A DNA stretch of 26,855 nt from CAYZDV01 sp964477275 (GTDB lineage Bacteria > Acidobacteriota > Aminicenantia > Aminicenantales > Aminicenantaceae). Numbering within the stretch: the first letter of the stretch is position 1; each line of letters begins with the position of its first letter. The position numbers and the translations under genes are program-made. This document shows, piece after piece, positions 6,079 to 12,539 of this stretch. The notes under the pieces were generated by a model. It saw nothing but the letters and a program-made list of their open reading frames with translations, was not told where the DNA came from and ran no database searches. The stretch lies in assembly GCA_964477275.1 (NCBI GenBank), contig CAYZDV010000012.1, positions 1 to 26,855 on the forward strand. The letters are read 5' to 3'.

Positions 6079-8133
6079 TCAATCCTTTCTTGAACTGCCG
6101 TGGGAGCCGCTGCTTCTGGAGCCACCCTCAGAACCTCTGGAGCTCGCGGCTTGCCCGCCAGCTCGTGAAGAACTTGAGGAACCGGAAGACGAGGACATCC
6201 CGGAGCTGGAACCAGAGCTTCCTCCTGAAGAAGAAGAGACAGCCATGCCGACCAGGTTCCTGGAACCGCTGCGAGTCATCGAAGAGAGGTTGAACTCCGG
6301 GCATCGGACCTCGTTGGTCTTGCTGGAGTACCTGATGGTGACCCCTGCAGCCAGGGCTACTCGGGCATCGGGATTCCAGTCCCTGAACCTCATCCCCGGC
6401 CCGTCGCTTCCCAGGATGCTGAGCGCCCTCAAGAGTTTTGGAGGCAGCGAAGGAACCTCTCCTTGCCGGGGAGCACGAAGCTGCCTGGAGGCAGCCTCGC
6501 TATCCCGGGAAGCTTTGACCAGGAGTCCGATGTCTGCACCTAAAACAGGGAGAGAGAGCTCTCTGCTCGTTCGTTCAGCCTTGGGCTGCGCGGCTTTCTC
6601 CCGGAATGGTGCCTCCTCGGCATTCCTCCGGAACGCCCTCACTGCACTGCGGTATGGGTCAATGACGGATTTGGACGTATCGGATCCTTTTTTGAGTTGG
6701 GGGGAGATTTCCTGAAAACTCACGGCCTTCTCCTGGACCTTTCTCGTATTCAGGTCTTCCTTCCTGACCACCACGCTCTTCTCCTGGATCCGGCGCAGGG
6801 ACTCGAGTGCCCTTTTGTCTCCTCTGAGCATGGCTGAGATCGACCTCTCGCAGACTTCTCTCAGTTCCCTGGGGATGGTTTTCTCTATTGAGGGATTTTT
6901 CTTCAGCTGGTCTTTTCTGATTCTGGTCATGACTTTCTGGCCGGGTTCGGCCGGAGTCCCTGGCTCTATCGTATAGTAGGGAGAAAGGTAGTCATGTAGA
7001 TACCAGTAATTATAGGGATACGACATGTAACCATACCAGTACCAGTCATACAGATGCCATGGCCTCCAGGAGTAATACCCGAAATGGAAATCCCAGGCCA
7101 CCCAGGCCGGCGCAAAGGCGGAACCAGGAATCCACAGCCAGCCGTATTTCTCGCTCCAGACCCAGAGGCCAAGGTGATAGGGAACCCAACCCCAGGTTTC
7201 CATCGGCACCCAGAACAGCTGGCCGTTGGTCTCTCGCCAGAAGCCGTAATAATACGGACGCCAGTCTCCCCAGGGAAAATAATCATTATAATGGGGTCTC
7301 CAGACATAACCGTAAAGGTCGTGCCAGACCCACTCGCCGTAAGAATTCGAATACTTCTGGGCGAAATACATCACAGCCTCAGGATACCTGCGGATAGGCT
7401 TGGGAAGAACGCTCGTCCCCTTGTGGAGTTCGACGAAGTTCTTATTCATCGACTCGTTCCACTGCTCGAAATCCGCGGCCGGTTCGTATTTTCCGCGAAG
7501 AGCCTTGTGCCCGGCCGAGACGGTCACACTTTCCGATTTCCCGAGCCTCACATCCTGGAGACGGAGCTCATCGGGGCCGTAAAGAACATCGGCCTTGCCC
7601 AGCTTGACATGAACGGCCGTGCTCCCTTCTTCTCCTGCCCTTATCAAGGCCACCGTTTTGTGATTCATTTTCACCGAGGCGTTTGCTGTCACCATCTGGA
7701 AGATCTCGGGCACCGAATAGCGCTTGTACATGATGTAAACCTCTCCCCGGTTGAGGAGAAGGTTGGTGATTTTATTCCTGGTGCTGAGGCTTTTGGCCAG
7801 GATGGTCTCGATTTTGAGCTCGGTGTTCACATCGAGCCGGATGATGGTGCCCGTGTCAAACTGGATCTCGCACCTTCGGGAAGCGGTGGTGCGGACCGTA
7901 TCGCCGGGAAGCAGGGGAAAATTGACCACGGCCACCTGGGGCGCCTCGTCACCTTCCCTGATCACCACCGGGTCCTGACCGTCATTCTTGACCTCAGAAA
8001 AACTGATATATCCAAAATAGATGTCCGCTTCGGCCGAAAGGGCGTATGTGTAGCGGCTTTTGGCCAGAAGATAAGGATGAAAGATGAGGAGAAATCCGAA
8101 AATCACCAAAGGAAGGTATTTTGATGTTTTCAT
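6079..8133 (-). CDS. Exported FecR-domain protein with Trp/Tyr-rich (DUF6600/YXWGXW-type) repeats and Ser-rich tail
   Basis: This 684-residue protein begins MKTSKYLPLVIFGFLLIFHP, a Sec signal sequence. The start at 8133 is fixed by a strong Shine-Dalgarno (AGGAGGGAG) and a promoter just upstream; a longer frame reaching 8259 would start upstream of the promoter. A FecR-like beta domain (about residues 70-215, LLPGDTVRT then FDTGTIIRLDVNTEL) is followed at about 264-388 by a segment of WxW/WRPYYYG/GWVPYHLG units. A charged helical region comes next, and the last 50 residues are a Ser/Gly low-complexity tail (SSSSGGSSGSSSGMSSSSG). FecR domains act as sigma-regulator or sugar-binding folds in the periplasm; here no sigma factor or TonB receptor is adjacent. 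A surface or envelope role is likely; the molecular function is unknown. Confidence 0.85.
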   Translation of the reverse strand: MKTSKYLPLVIFGFLLIFHPYLLAKSRYTYALSAEADIYFGYISFSEVKNDGQDPVVIREGDEAPQVAVVNFPLLPGDTVRTTASRRCEIQFDTGTIIRLDVNTELKIETILAKSLSTRNKITNLLLNRGEVYIMYKRYSVPEIFQMVTANASVKMNHKTVALIRAGEEGSTAVHVKLGKADVLYGPDELRLQDVRLGKSESVTVSAGHKALRGKYEPAADFEQWNESMNKNFVELHKGTSVLPKPIRRYPEAVMYFAQKYSNSYGEWVWHDLYGYVWRPHYNDYFPWGDWRPYYYGFWRETNGQLFWVPMETWGWVPYHLGLWVWSEKYGWLWIPGSAFAPAWVAWDFHFGYYSWRPWHLYDWYWYGYMSYPYNYWYLHDYLSPYYTIEPGTPAEPGQKVMTRIRKDQLKKNPSIEKTIPRELREVCERSISAMLRGDKRALESLRRIQEKSVVVRKEDLNTRKVQEKAVSFQEISPQLKKGSDTSKSVIDPYRSAVRAFRRNAEEAPFREKAAQPKAERTSRELSLPVLGADIGLLVKASRDSEAASRQLRAPRQGEVPSLPPKLLRALSILGSDGPGMRFRDWNPDARVALAAGVTIRYSSKTNEVRCPEFNLSSMTRSGSRNLVGMAVSSSSGGSSGSSSGMSSSSGSSSSSRAGGQAASSRGSEGGSRSSGSHGSSRKD

Positions 8134-8160
8134 AATCTCCCTCCTTTTAAGTCCATTTTC

Positions 8161-8189
8161 ATTATATAATGCTGCAAACTTTATGCCAA
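8161..8189 (-). promoter_or_regulatory. Sigma-70 promoter for the FecR-domain gene
   Basis: Read on the minus strand, TTGGCA (8189-8184), a 17-bp spacer and a perfect TATAAT (8166-8161) place the transcript start near 8154. This leaves a leader of about 20 nt that contains the AGGAGGGAG ribosome-binding site before the ATG at 8133. Confidence 0.75.
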
Positions 8190-8327
8190 GTCCCTCCAGA
8201 GGCAGGGGATGTTTCCAATCCGTCCTGCTGTCCTCTTGAGAATCCACCTGTCGCTTCAAAAAGACAGTTCGATGTTTCTTTCCTTGATGGCTCCATGGCG
8301 AAAAGTGGGGTGACTGTTTAAAGCTGG

Positions 8328-8580
8328 AACATAATCATACCCCCCGGCCGAAGCGACCATTGAAGGTTCAGCCTTCCCGAAAGGCTTGGCGAGGGAACCC
8401 TGCCTTTGGGGTGGCGAGGATGTCTGAGCCTCACAACGTCTGACGGAAAGAGAAAGGAAGGCGAAGGAATAGAAGAAGAGAGGGATCGGAGTGGCGAGTT
8501 CCGCAGCCACCGAGAAAAGCCTTGAGGGAACGGCGTTAAGAACCTGAAGGAGAGCGAGGCCGGGAGGGTATGATCGTATT
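8328..8580 (+). repeat. Structured intergenic element, copy B (candidate structured RNA)
   Basis: This 253-nt element is related to the one at 4390-4640. The terminal arms, 8328-8349 and 8558-8580, form a roughly 20-bp stem with a one-base bulge. Inside, AGGTTC (8364-8369) pairs with GAACCT (8540-8545), TTCCC (8374-8378) with GGGAA (8393-8397), ACCC (8397-8400) with GGGT (8409-8412), and GTGGC (8491-8495) with GCCAC (8506-8510). Conserved blocks appear in the same order as in copy A. A purine-rich stretch (about 8440-8485) replaces an unrelated stretch in A. It lies in the 572-nt gap between the divergent FecR-domain and FBP aldolase/phosphatase genes. It lies outside both predicted transcripts, so if it is transcribed it needs its own promoter, which I could not identify. 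A T-run follows at 8594-8600. Confidence 0.65.
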
Positions 8581-8635
8581 CTATTCCCTTAATCTTTTTT
8601 ATTACCCCTCTTTTCGTAATAGAGCCGTCCCTGAT

Positions 8636-8665
8636 TTGACAAGCGGCGGCCAAAACCGTTAGAAT
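8636..8665 (+). promoter_or_regulatory. Sigma-70 promoter for the FBP aldolase/phosphatase gene
   Basis: TTGACA at 8636-8641, an 18-bp spacer and TAGAAT at 8660-8665 predict a start near 8672. The leader would carry AAGGAGG at 8694-8700, 5 nt before the ATG at 8706. Confidence 0.7.
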
Positions 8666-8705
8666 GAAAACCTCTTTTTCATTTCACATGTTCAAGGAGG
8701 TTTTC

Positions 8706-9806
8706 ATGAAAGTCACTCTCAGTGTTTTAAAAGCCGATATCGGCAGCATCGGCGGTCATATCACTCCCAGCCAGGCCCTGATGAATGAGGTCAAGAATTA
8801 CATCAAGGAGCACGGCAAAAATCTTTTGATCGATTTCTACATCAGTCATACTGGCGATGATATCGCCATTCTCTCCACTCATGAGAGAGGCCCCCTGGAC
8901 GAAAAAGTCCACAAACTCGCGTGGGATGCATTTATCGCCGGAACGGCTGTGGCCAAGAAGCAGGGACTCTACGGCGCCGGCCAGGACCTGCTCAAGGACG
9001 CTTTCAGCGGAAACATCAAAGGCATGGGTCCTGCGGTGGCCGAGATGGAATTCGAGGAGCGGCCCAACGAGCCGTTTGTCTTCTTTGCCGCGGATAAAAC
9101 CGATCCCGGCGCCTACAACCTTCCGTTCTACCTGGCGTTTTCCGACCCCATGTACTGCGCCGGTCTTATTCTCAGCCCCAAGATGAGCGAAGGATTCAAG
9201 TTCCGGATCATCGACGTCGAGCATACTGAAAAAGACAAGATCGTCGAGCTCAATGCGCCTGAAGAAATCTACGACATTGCGGCCCTGCTCAGGGATAACG
9301 AACGCTACGTCATCGAGAGCATCTACTCCCGGGCCACAGGCGGCCAGGCGGCTTCTGTCTCCACCACCCGCCTCCACAACATCGCCGGAAAATACACCGG
9401 AAAAGATGACCCGGTGGCCCTGATCCGGGTCCAGGGAGAATTTCCGGCGACCGGAGAGGTGCTGGCTCCCTTCCAGATCGGCCATCTCGTGGCCGGATTC
9501 ATGAGGGGAAGCCACACCGGGCCGCTCATGCCCTGCAAGCTGAACTCCACGATCTCCTTCTTCGACGGCCCTCCGGTCGTCACCGGCGCCGCCTTCTGCG
9601 TCAACGAGGGCAAGCTGACCGAGCCAGCCGATGTCTTCGACCATCCCTACTGGGATTGGGTGAGAAACCGGATCGCCGAAAAAGCCACCGAGATCAGGCG
9701 CCAGGGGTTCAGCGGAGCGGCCATGCTTCCCTACAGCGAACTCGAATACGGCGGCATCGTGGAGAAGCTGGAAAAACTGGAAAAGAAATTCAAGCTCTTC
9801 GATTGA
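8706..9806 (+). CDS. Bifunctional fructose-1,6-bisphosphate aldolase/phosphatase (class V FBPase)
   Basis: The 366-residue cytoplasmic enzyme condenses triose phosphates to fructose-1,6-bisphosphate and then dephosphorylates it to fructose-6-phosphate, a one-way gluconeogenic step. Positions equivalent to the active site known from the Sulfolobus enzyme are all present: metal ligands D11, H18 (GSIGGH), D51, D52, Q93, D130/K131 and D234, the Schiff-base lysine K233 with Y230 in GKYTGKDDP, and Y348 near the C-terminus. The start at 8706 is chosen because AAGGAGG lies 5 nt upstream and MKVTLSVLKADIGSIGGH is the family's usual beginning; the in-frame ATG at 8664 lies inside the -10 box. The enzyme is typical of archaea and some, often thermophilic or anaerobic, bacteria. 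Its gene stands alone behind its own promoter. Confidence 0.95.
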   Translation: MKVTLSVLKADIGSIGGHITPSQALMNEVKNYIKEHGKNLLIDFYISHTGDDIAILSTHERGPLDEKVHKLAWDAFIAGTAVAKKQGLYGAGQDLLKDAFSGNIKGMGPAVAEMEFEERPNEPFVFFAADKTDPGAYNLPFYLAFSDPMYCAGLILSPKMSEGFKFRIIDVEHTEKDKIVELNAPEEIYDIAALLRDNERYVIESIYSRATGGQAASVSTTRLHNIAGKYTGKDDPVALIRVQGEFPATGEVLAPFQIGHLVAGFMRGSHTGPLMPCKLNSTISFFDGPPVVTGAAFCVNEGKLTEPADVFDHPYWDWVRNRIAEKATEIRRQGFSGAAMLPYSELEYGGIVEKLEKLEKKFKLFD

Positions 9807-9826
9807 AAAACTTCTTCTCAATTTCG

Positions 9827-9854
9827 CCTCCGTTCCGGCAGAGAAAACGGGAGG
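9827..9854. other. Stem-loop between the FBP aldolase/phosphatase and Nudix genes
   Basis: CCTCCGTT (9827-9834) pairs with AACGGGAGG (9846-9854) with one bulged base. It begins 20 nt after the aldolase/phosphatase stop. The downstream CTACCCTCTTT is only weakly T-rich, so a terminator role is uncertain. Confidence 0.3.
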
Positions 9855-9873
9855 CTACCCTCTTTAAAATATC

Positions 9874-10299
9874 ATGAGAGAAAAGAAGAGCCCTGTCCCC
9901 ACTGTGGACATCATCATCGAGGCGAGAACAGAAGGGGGCCGCGAGGGAATCGTGTTGATCAAAAGGAAAAATCCTCCTCATGGCTGGGCCTTACCCGGAG
10001 GGTTCGTCGACTACGGGGAATCCCTGGAAGAAGCGGCAGCACGGGAAGCCAGGGAGGAGACTTCCCTAAATATCCGGCTCAAAGAACAGTTTCACACCTA
10101 TTCTGAGCCCGGACGGGACCCCAGGCAGCACACCATTTCCACGGTCTATCTGGCCACGGCAGAGGGAAACCTTAGAGCCGGCGATGATGCCCGGGAGCTG
10201 GGGATATTCACCGAGGAGGAAATCCCCTCGCCTCTGGCTTTCGACCACGCACAGATTCTGGCGGACTACTTTCGCCGAAAAAAAGAAGTCCGATCATAA
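9874..10299 (+). CDS. Nudix hydrolase, ADP-ribose pyrophosphatase-like
   Basis: The 141-residue protein carries a complete Nudix box starting at GGFVDYGESLEEAAAREARE and followed by ETSLNI, about residues 46-71, with the catalytic REAREE core. The following segment, HTYSEPGRDPRQHTISTVYLA, resembles the region after the box in small bacterial and archaeal ADP-ribose pyrophosphatases. These enzymes cleave nucleoside diphosphate-linked compounds in a Mg-dependent reaction. The substrate is inferred from this resemblance only. No Shine-Dalgarno lies at normal distance from the ATG at 9874 (a GGGAGG is about 20 nt away), and a TAAAAT at 9865-9870 could mark a leaderless start. It ends 20 nt before the ferritin-like gene. 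Confidence 0.88.
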   Translation: MREKKSPVPTVDIIIEARTEGGREGIVLIKRKNPPHGWALPGGFVDYGESLEEAAAREAREETSLNIRLKEQFHTYSEPGRDPRQHTISTVYLATAEGNLRAGDDARELGIFTEEEIPSPLAFDHAQILADYFRRKKEVRS

Positions 10300-10319
10300 A
10301 TTTTCAGGAAGGAGGAACC

Positions 10320-10625
10320 ATGGGCGGAGGTTCTTATCATGAGCCTTTGGAAAAACTGAGCAAAGAGACCCTCGAGCTTCACCGGGCGATCAACTCCCTG
10401 ATCGAGGAGCTGGAAGCCATCAACTGGTATCAGCAGCGCGTCGACGCCACCGGCGATGAAGAGCTGAGAGAAATCCTGGCCCATAACCGGGACGAGGAAA
10501 AAGAGCATGCCTCCATGATTCTGGAATGGATCCGGCGCCATGACCAGAGTATGGCAAGAGAGCTTGAGACCTACCTGTTCAGCAAGGGAAAAATCACCGA
10601 AACCGAAGAAAAAAAGGGCGATTGA
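10320..10625 (+). CDS. Encapsulated-ferritin-like (EncFtn) protein
   Basis: The 101-residue helical protein matches the encapsulated ferritin family (EncFtn of Rhodospirillum rubrum) through YHEPLEKLSKETLELHRAI, EELEAINWYQQRVDA and ILAHNRDEEKEHASMILEW. Residues equivalent to its ferroxidase centre are E30, E32, W36, Y37, E60 and H63. EncFtn assembles as a ring of dimers, oxidises Fe(II) at the dimer interface and normally works inside an encapsulin shell that stores the iron. Here the C-terminus ends at ETEEKKGD with no visible encapsulin-targeting peptide, and no shell gene lies within the window. The ATG at 10320 follows AAGGAGG by 4 nt. It may share a transcript with the Nudix and DUF2007-like genes. 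Family assignment is strong; encapsulation is unproven. Confidence 0.9.
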   Translation: MGGGSYHEPLEKLSKETLELHRAINSLIEELEAINWYQQRVDATGDEELREILAHNRDEEKEHASMILEWIRRHDQSMARELETYLFSKGKITETEEKKGD

Positions 10626-10671
10626 AGGAAGACAGACAGCCAGCCGGCAAGATCGCTGCGACCTGAAGCTG

Positions 10672-10932
10672 ATGAAAAAGATGGAGAGAGCAAAAAAGAA
10701 AAAAACAGAAGATGAACTCCGGCTCGAGGAGCTGCACAGGGTCTGGGGGCCGGTGGAGGCGGAAGTGATCAAGACTTTTCTGGAAAGCCACGGAATCTCC
10801 TGTTTTCTCCGGGGCAAAGTCGTTCAATCCGTTCACCCTTTCTCAGCAGACGGGCTGGGAGAAATCAAGATTTTTGTCCCCAGGAAGGACCTGTCGATCG
10901 CTGAAAAACTCCTGAAAAAAAAGTTAAAATAA
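10672..10932 (+). CDS. Small DUF2007-like (putative signal-transducing) protein
   Basis: The 86-residue protein has a Lys-rich N-terminus (MKKMERAKKKKTEDELRLEE) and then a DUF2007-type domain: GPVEAEVIKTFLESHGISCF, a GEIKIFVPRKDLSIAEKLL segment and a basic end. DUF2007 domains form a small ferredoxin-like fold of unknown role, sometimes fused to zinc-ribbons or enzymes. The start is uncertain: ATGs at 10672 and 10681 are both in frame and neither has a clear ribosome-binding site. An upstream in-frame ATG at 10540 lies inside the ferritin gene and is unlikely. The gene follows the ferritin-like stop by 46 nt. Homology was judged by eye. Confidence 0.65.
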   Translation: MKKMERAKKKKTEDELRLEELHRVWGPVEAEVIKTFLESHGISCFLRGKVVQSVHPFSADGLGEIKIFVPRKDLSIAEKLLKKKLK

Positions 10933-10938
10933 GGGGAC

Positions 10939-10953
10939 GTTCCCTGCGGGAAC
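10939..10953 (+). terminator. Short GC hairpin after the DUF2007-like gene
   Basis: GTTCCC-TGC-GGGAAC forms a perfect 6-bp stem starting 7 nt after the stop codon. It is followed by AGCCTTTCATTTCTT, a broken T-tract, so it is a weak intrinsic terminator candidate. Confidence 0.4.
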
Positions 10954-10994
10954 AGCCTTTCATTTCTTCCTGTATTCAGTCTCCAGTGAGAAGA

Positions 10995-11019
10995 AAGGTT
11001 TCCCCCCCCCGGAAACCTT
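10995..11019. terminator. Hairpin with poly-C loop upstream of the dcw operon
   Basis: AAGGTTTCC (10995-11003) pairs perfectly with GGAAACCTT (11011-11019), and the loop is seven C residues within an uninterrupted run of nine C at 11002-11010. The tail TCTCATTTGCCTTTCTTT is T-rich but interrupted. With the hairpin at 10939 it probably isolates the dcw operon from upstream transcription. Confidence 0.45.
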
Positions 11020-11121
11020 CTCATTTGCCTTTCTTTCCGCTCTGTATATAGTAGCCGCTAAAATCTTTCCACAATATATAGAAAGTCATCTCCACCGGTC
11101 CATTTTTTTTGAATTTTTTCC

Positions 11122-11150
11122 TTGACATCGGACAATTTCTCCCCTATATT
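11122..11150 (+). promoter_or_regulatory. Main dcw operon promoter (Pmra)
   Basis: TTGACA at 11122-11127, a 17-bp spacer and TATATT at 11145-11150 form a near-consensus sigma-70 promoter with a start near 11157. A T-rich stretch (11103-11120) lies directly upstream and could act as an UP-like element. It is the only clear promoter I see for the 14-gene operon. Confidence 0.8.
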
Positions 11151-11159
11151 TTAGGCAAA

Positions 11160-11184
11160 CGGGACGGAACGGGACAAAATGGGA
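11160..11184 (+). promoter_or_regulatory. MraZ operator: three GGGA boxes at 10-bp spacing
   Basis: GGGAC at 11161, GGGAC at 11171 and TGGGA at 11180 place the GGGA core at exact 10-bp intervals. This matches the TGGGN repeats with 5-nt spacers bound by MraZ rings upstream of mraZ in other bacteria. The third box includes the mraZ start codon (ATG at 11179-11181), so binding would cover both the transcription start and the translation start. Autoregulation of the operon is inferred. Confidence 0.65.
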
Positions 11185-11646
11185 AATTTGTTGCTGGGCA
11201 GTTATACAGCAAGGTTCGACAGAAGCGGACGGATCAAGATTCCGGAAAAATTCCGGATGATCATGGAAGAGCGCTACGGAAAGGACCTGTTCATCACCTC
11301 CCTCACCGACGAAGCCATTCAGATCTATCCCCTTCCGGTCTGGGAAAAGCTGACCGGAGTCTCGACTGAAGGGACTCTCCACCTTCAGCCGTCTGTGAGA
11401 AAATTCATGCTCCGCGTCAACAGAAAGGGAAATCACCACCGCATCGATTCCAAGGGCCGTGTTCTCATCAGCCAGGCGCTGAGAGAAAAGGCCGAGCTCA
11501 ACGAGGAGGTAGAAATCATCGGGCTCACCGACCATCTGGAAATCTGGAACAAGACCAAGCTCGACCAGATACTCGAGGAAAGGCCACTGACCAATGAGGA
11601 CTTCGAAAGAATCTCCAGACTTCTGCCCCAAGGGAAAGAGGAATGA
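11179..11646 (+). CDS. mraZ: MraZ, transcriptional regulator of the division/cell-wall operon
   Basis: The 155-residue protein has the two AbrB-like half-domains of MraZ. Each carries the DxxGR motif: DRSGRIKIPEKFR at residues 14-26 and DSKGRVLISQALR at 90-102. MraZ forms ring-shaped oligomers that bind repeated TGGG boxes and tune transcription of the dcw operon. Three such boxes lie over its own start. There is no good Shine-Dalgarno; the GGGAC box at 11171 occupies the place where one would be. The stop overlaps rsmH (ATGA at 11643-11646). The family's usual length is about 140-155 residues, so it is complete. Confidence 0.95.
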   Translation: MGNLLLGSYTARFDRSGRIKIPEKFRMIMEERYGKDLFITSLTDEAIQIYPLPVWEKLTGVSTEGTLHLQPSVRKFMLRVNRKGNHHRIDSKGRVLISQALREKAELNEEVEIIGLTDHLEIWNKTKLDQILEERPLTNEDFERISRLLPQGKEE

Positions 11647-12539
11647 ACGGGAACGCTCACGTCCCGGTTCTCCTGGAGGAAACTCTCCACTACCTGAACA
11701 TCCACAGAGAGGGCATCTACGTGGACTGCACCCTGGGCCTCGGCGGTCATGCGGCCGAAATCCTCCGAAGAAATCCAAGGGCTTTTCTCATCGGTTTTGA
11801 CATCGACGAAAAATCGCTGCTCAAAGCGAAAAAAAACCTCAAGCCCTACGCCGCACGAGTGGAGCTTTACCACTCCGACTTCCGGTATCTTCCCGACCTG
11901 AAGATCGATTTCTCCCGGATCCGCGCTCTGTTGCTCGACCTCGGCCTCTCCTCCTATCAACTCGACACTCCGGAGAGAGGCTTCAGCTTTAACCGGGAAG
12001 GTCCCCTGGATATGAGAATGGACCTGCGGAACAAGACCACGGCCGCCAAGGTCATCAACAAATACTCGGAACATCGCCTCGCCCAGATTTTCCATGAATA
12101 CGGAGAGCTCCGCCAGGCCAGACGGCTGGCCAAGGAAATTGTCTCCAGAAGAAAAATTAAAAAATTCACCGCCACCACCGAACTCTGCCGGATGGTCGAG
12201 GCGGTCTGCGGCTGGCGGCCGCAGAAAGGAAAAATCCACCCGGCGGCAAAAGTCTTTCAAGCCATCCGCATCGAAGTCAACCAGGAGTTGAACGGACTCG
12301 CCGACTTTCTGGAGAGAATCGTCCACAAAATCCCGGAAAAGGCCCGCATCGTGGCCATCTCCTTCCACTCGCTGGAGGACAGAATCATCAAGCACACCTA
12401 CTTGAACCTTGCCTCGGAAGAGGTTGCCCAGCCCTGTTTGAAAATCCTGACCAGAAAGCCGGTCGTGCCCGGTGAAGAAGAGATCGCGGCCAATTTCCGG
12501 GCCCGTTCAGCCAAACTGAGAGCAGCAGAGAGGATATAG
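11643..12539 (+). CDS. rsmH: 16S rRNA (cytosine-1402-N4)-methyltransferase RsmH
   Basis: The 298-residue enzyme uses S-adenosylmethionine to methylate N4 of C1402 in the ribosomal decoding centre. The start HVPVLLEETLHYL, the SAM-binding DCTLGLGGHAAEIL (residues 28-41) with D54 at the end of the next strand (GFDIDEKSL), LLLDLGLSSYQLD, RGFSFNREGPLDMRMD and the C-terminal ISFHSLEDRIIKH are all hallmarks of RsmH/MraW. Its ATG overlaps the mraZ stop by 4 nt, and its TAG is followed immediately by the ftsL ATG. Length is normal (about 300). Second place after mraZ is its usual position in dcw operons. Confidence 0.97.
   Translation: MNGNAHVPVLLEETLHYLNIHREGIYVDCTLGLGGHAAEILRRNPRAFLIGFDIDEKSLLKAKKNLKPYAARVELYHSDFRYLPDLKIDFSRIRALLLDLGLSSYQLDTPERGFSFNREGPLDMRMDLRNKTTAAKVINKYSEHRLAQIFHEYGELRQARRLAKEIVSRRKIKKFTATTELCRMVEAVCGWRPQKGKIHPAAKVFQAIRIEVNQELNGLADFLERIVHKIPEKARIVAISFHSLEDRIIKHTYLNLASEEVAQPCLKILTRKPVVPGEEEIAANFRARSAKLRAAERI

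Noticed and set aside
5825..6715. Plus-strand frame (296 codons) rich in Glu/Pro/Leu between the M23 gene and the Ser-rich tail of the FecR gene
   Set aside because: It overlaps the conserved end of the M23 domain in another frame and the antisense of the Ser-rich tail; its Glu/Pro-rich composition is simply the complement of Ser/Gly codons.
7054..8124. Plus-strand open frame of 356 codons opposite the FecR-domain gene
   Set aside because: The minus-strand gene has a signal peptide, recognisable domains, a Shine-Dalgarno and a consensus promoter; the plus-strand frame has none of these.
8318..8653. Minus-strand frames over the two 250-nt elements that share RFLTPFP-SR-LRNS-like residues
   Set aside because: The shared residues follow from conserved nucleotide blocks; the flanks do not remain alignable as protein, indels break the frame, and compensatory changes favour RNA or DNA structure over coding.
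10623..10680. In-frame continuation after the EncFtn TGA that includes an ARSLR segment, vaguely like an encapsulin-targeting peptide
   Set aside because: It would require stop-codon readthrough and the match to targeting peptides is poor.
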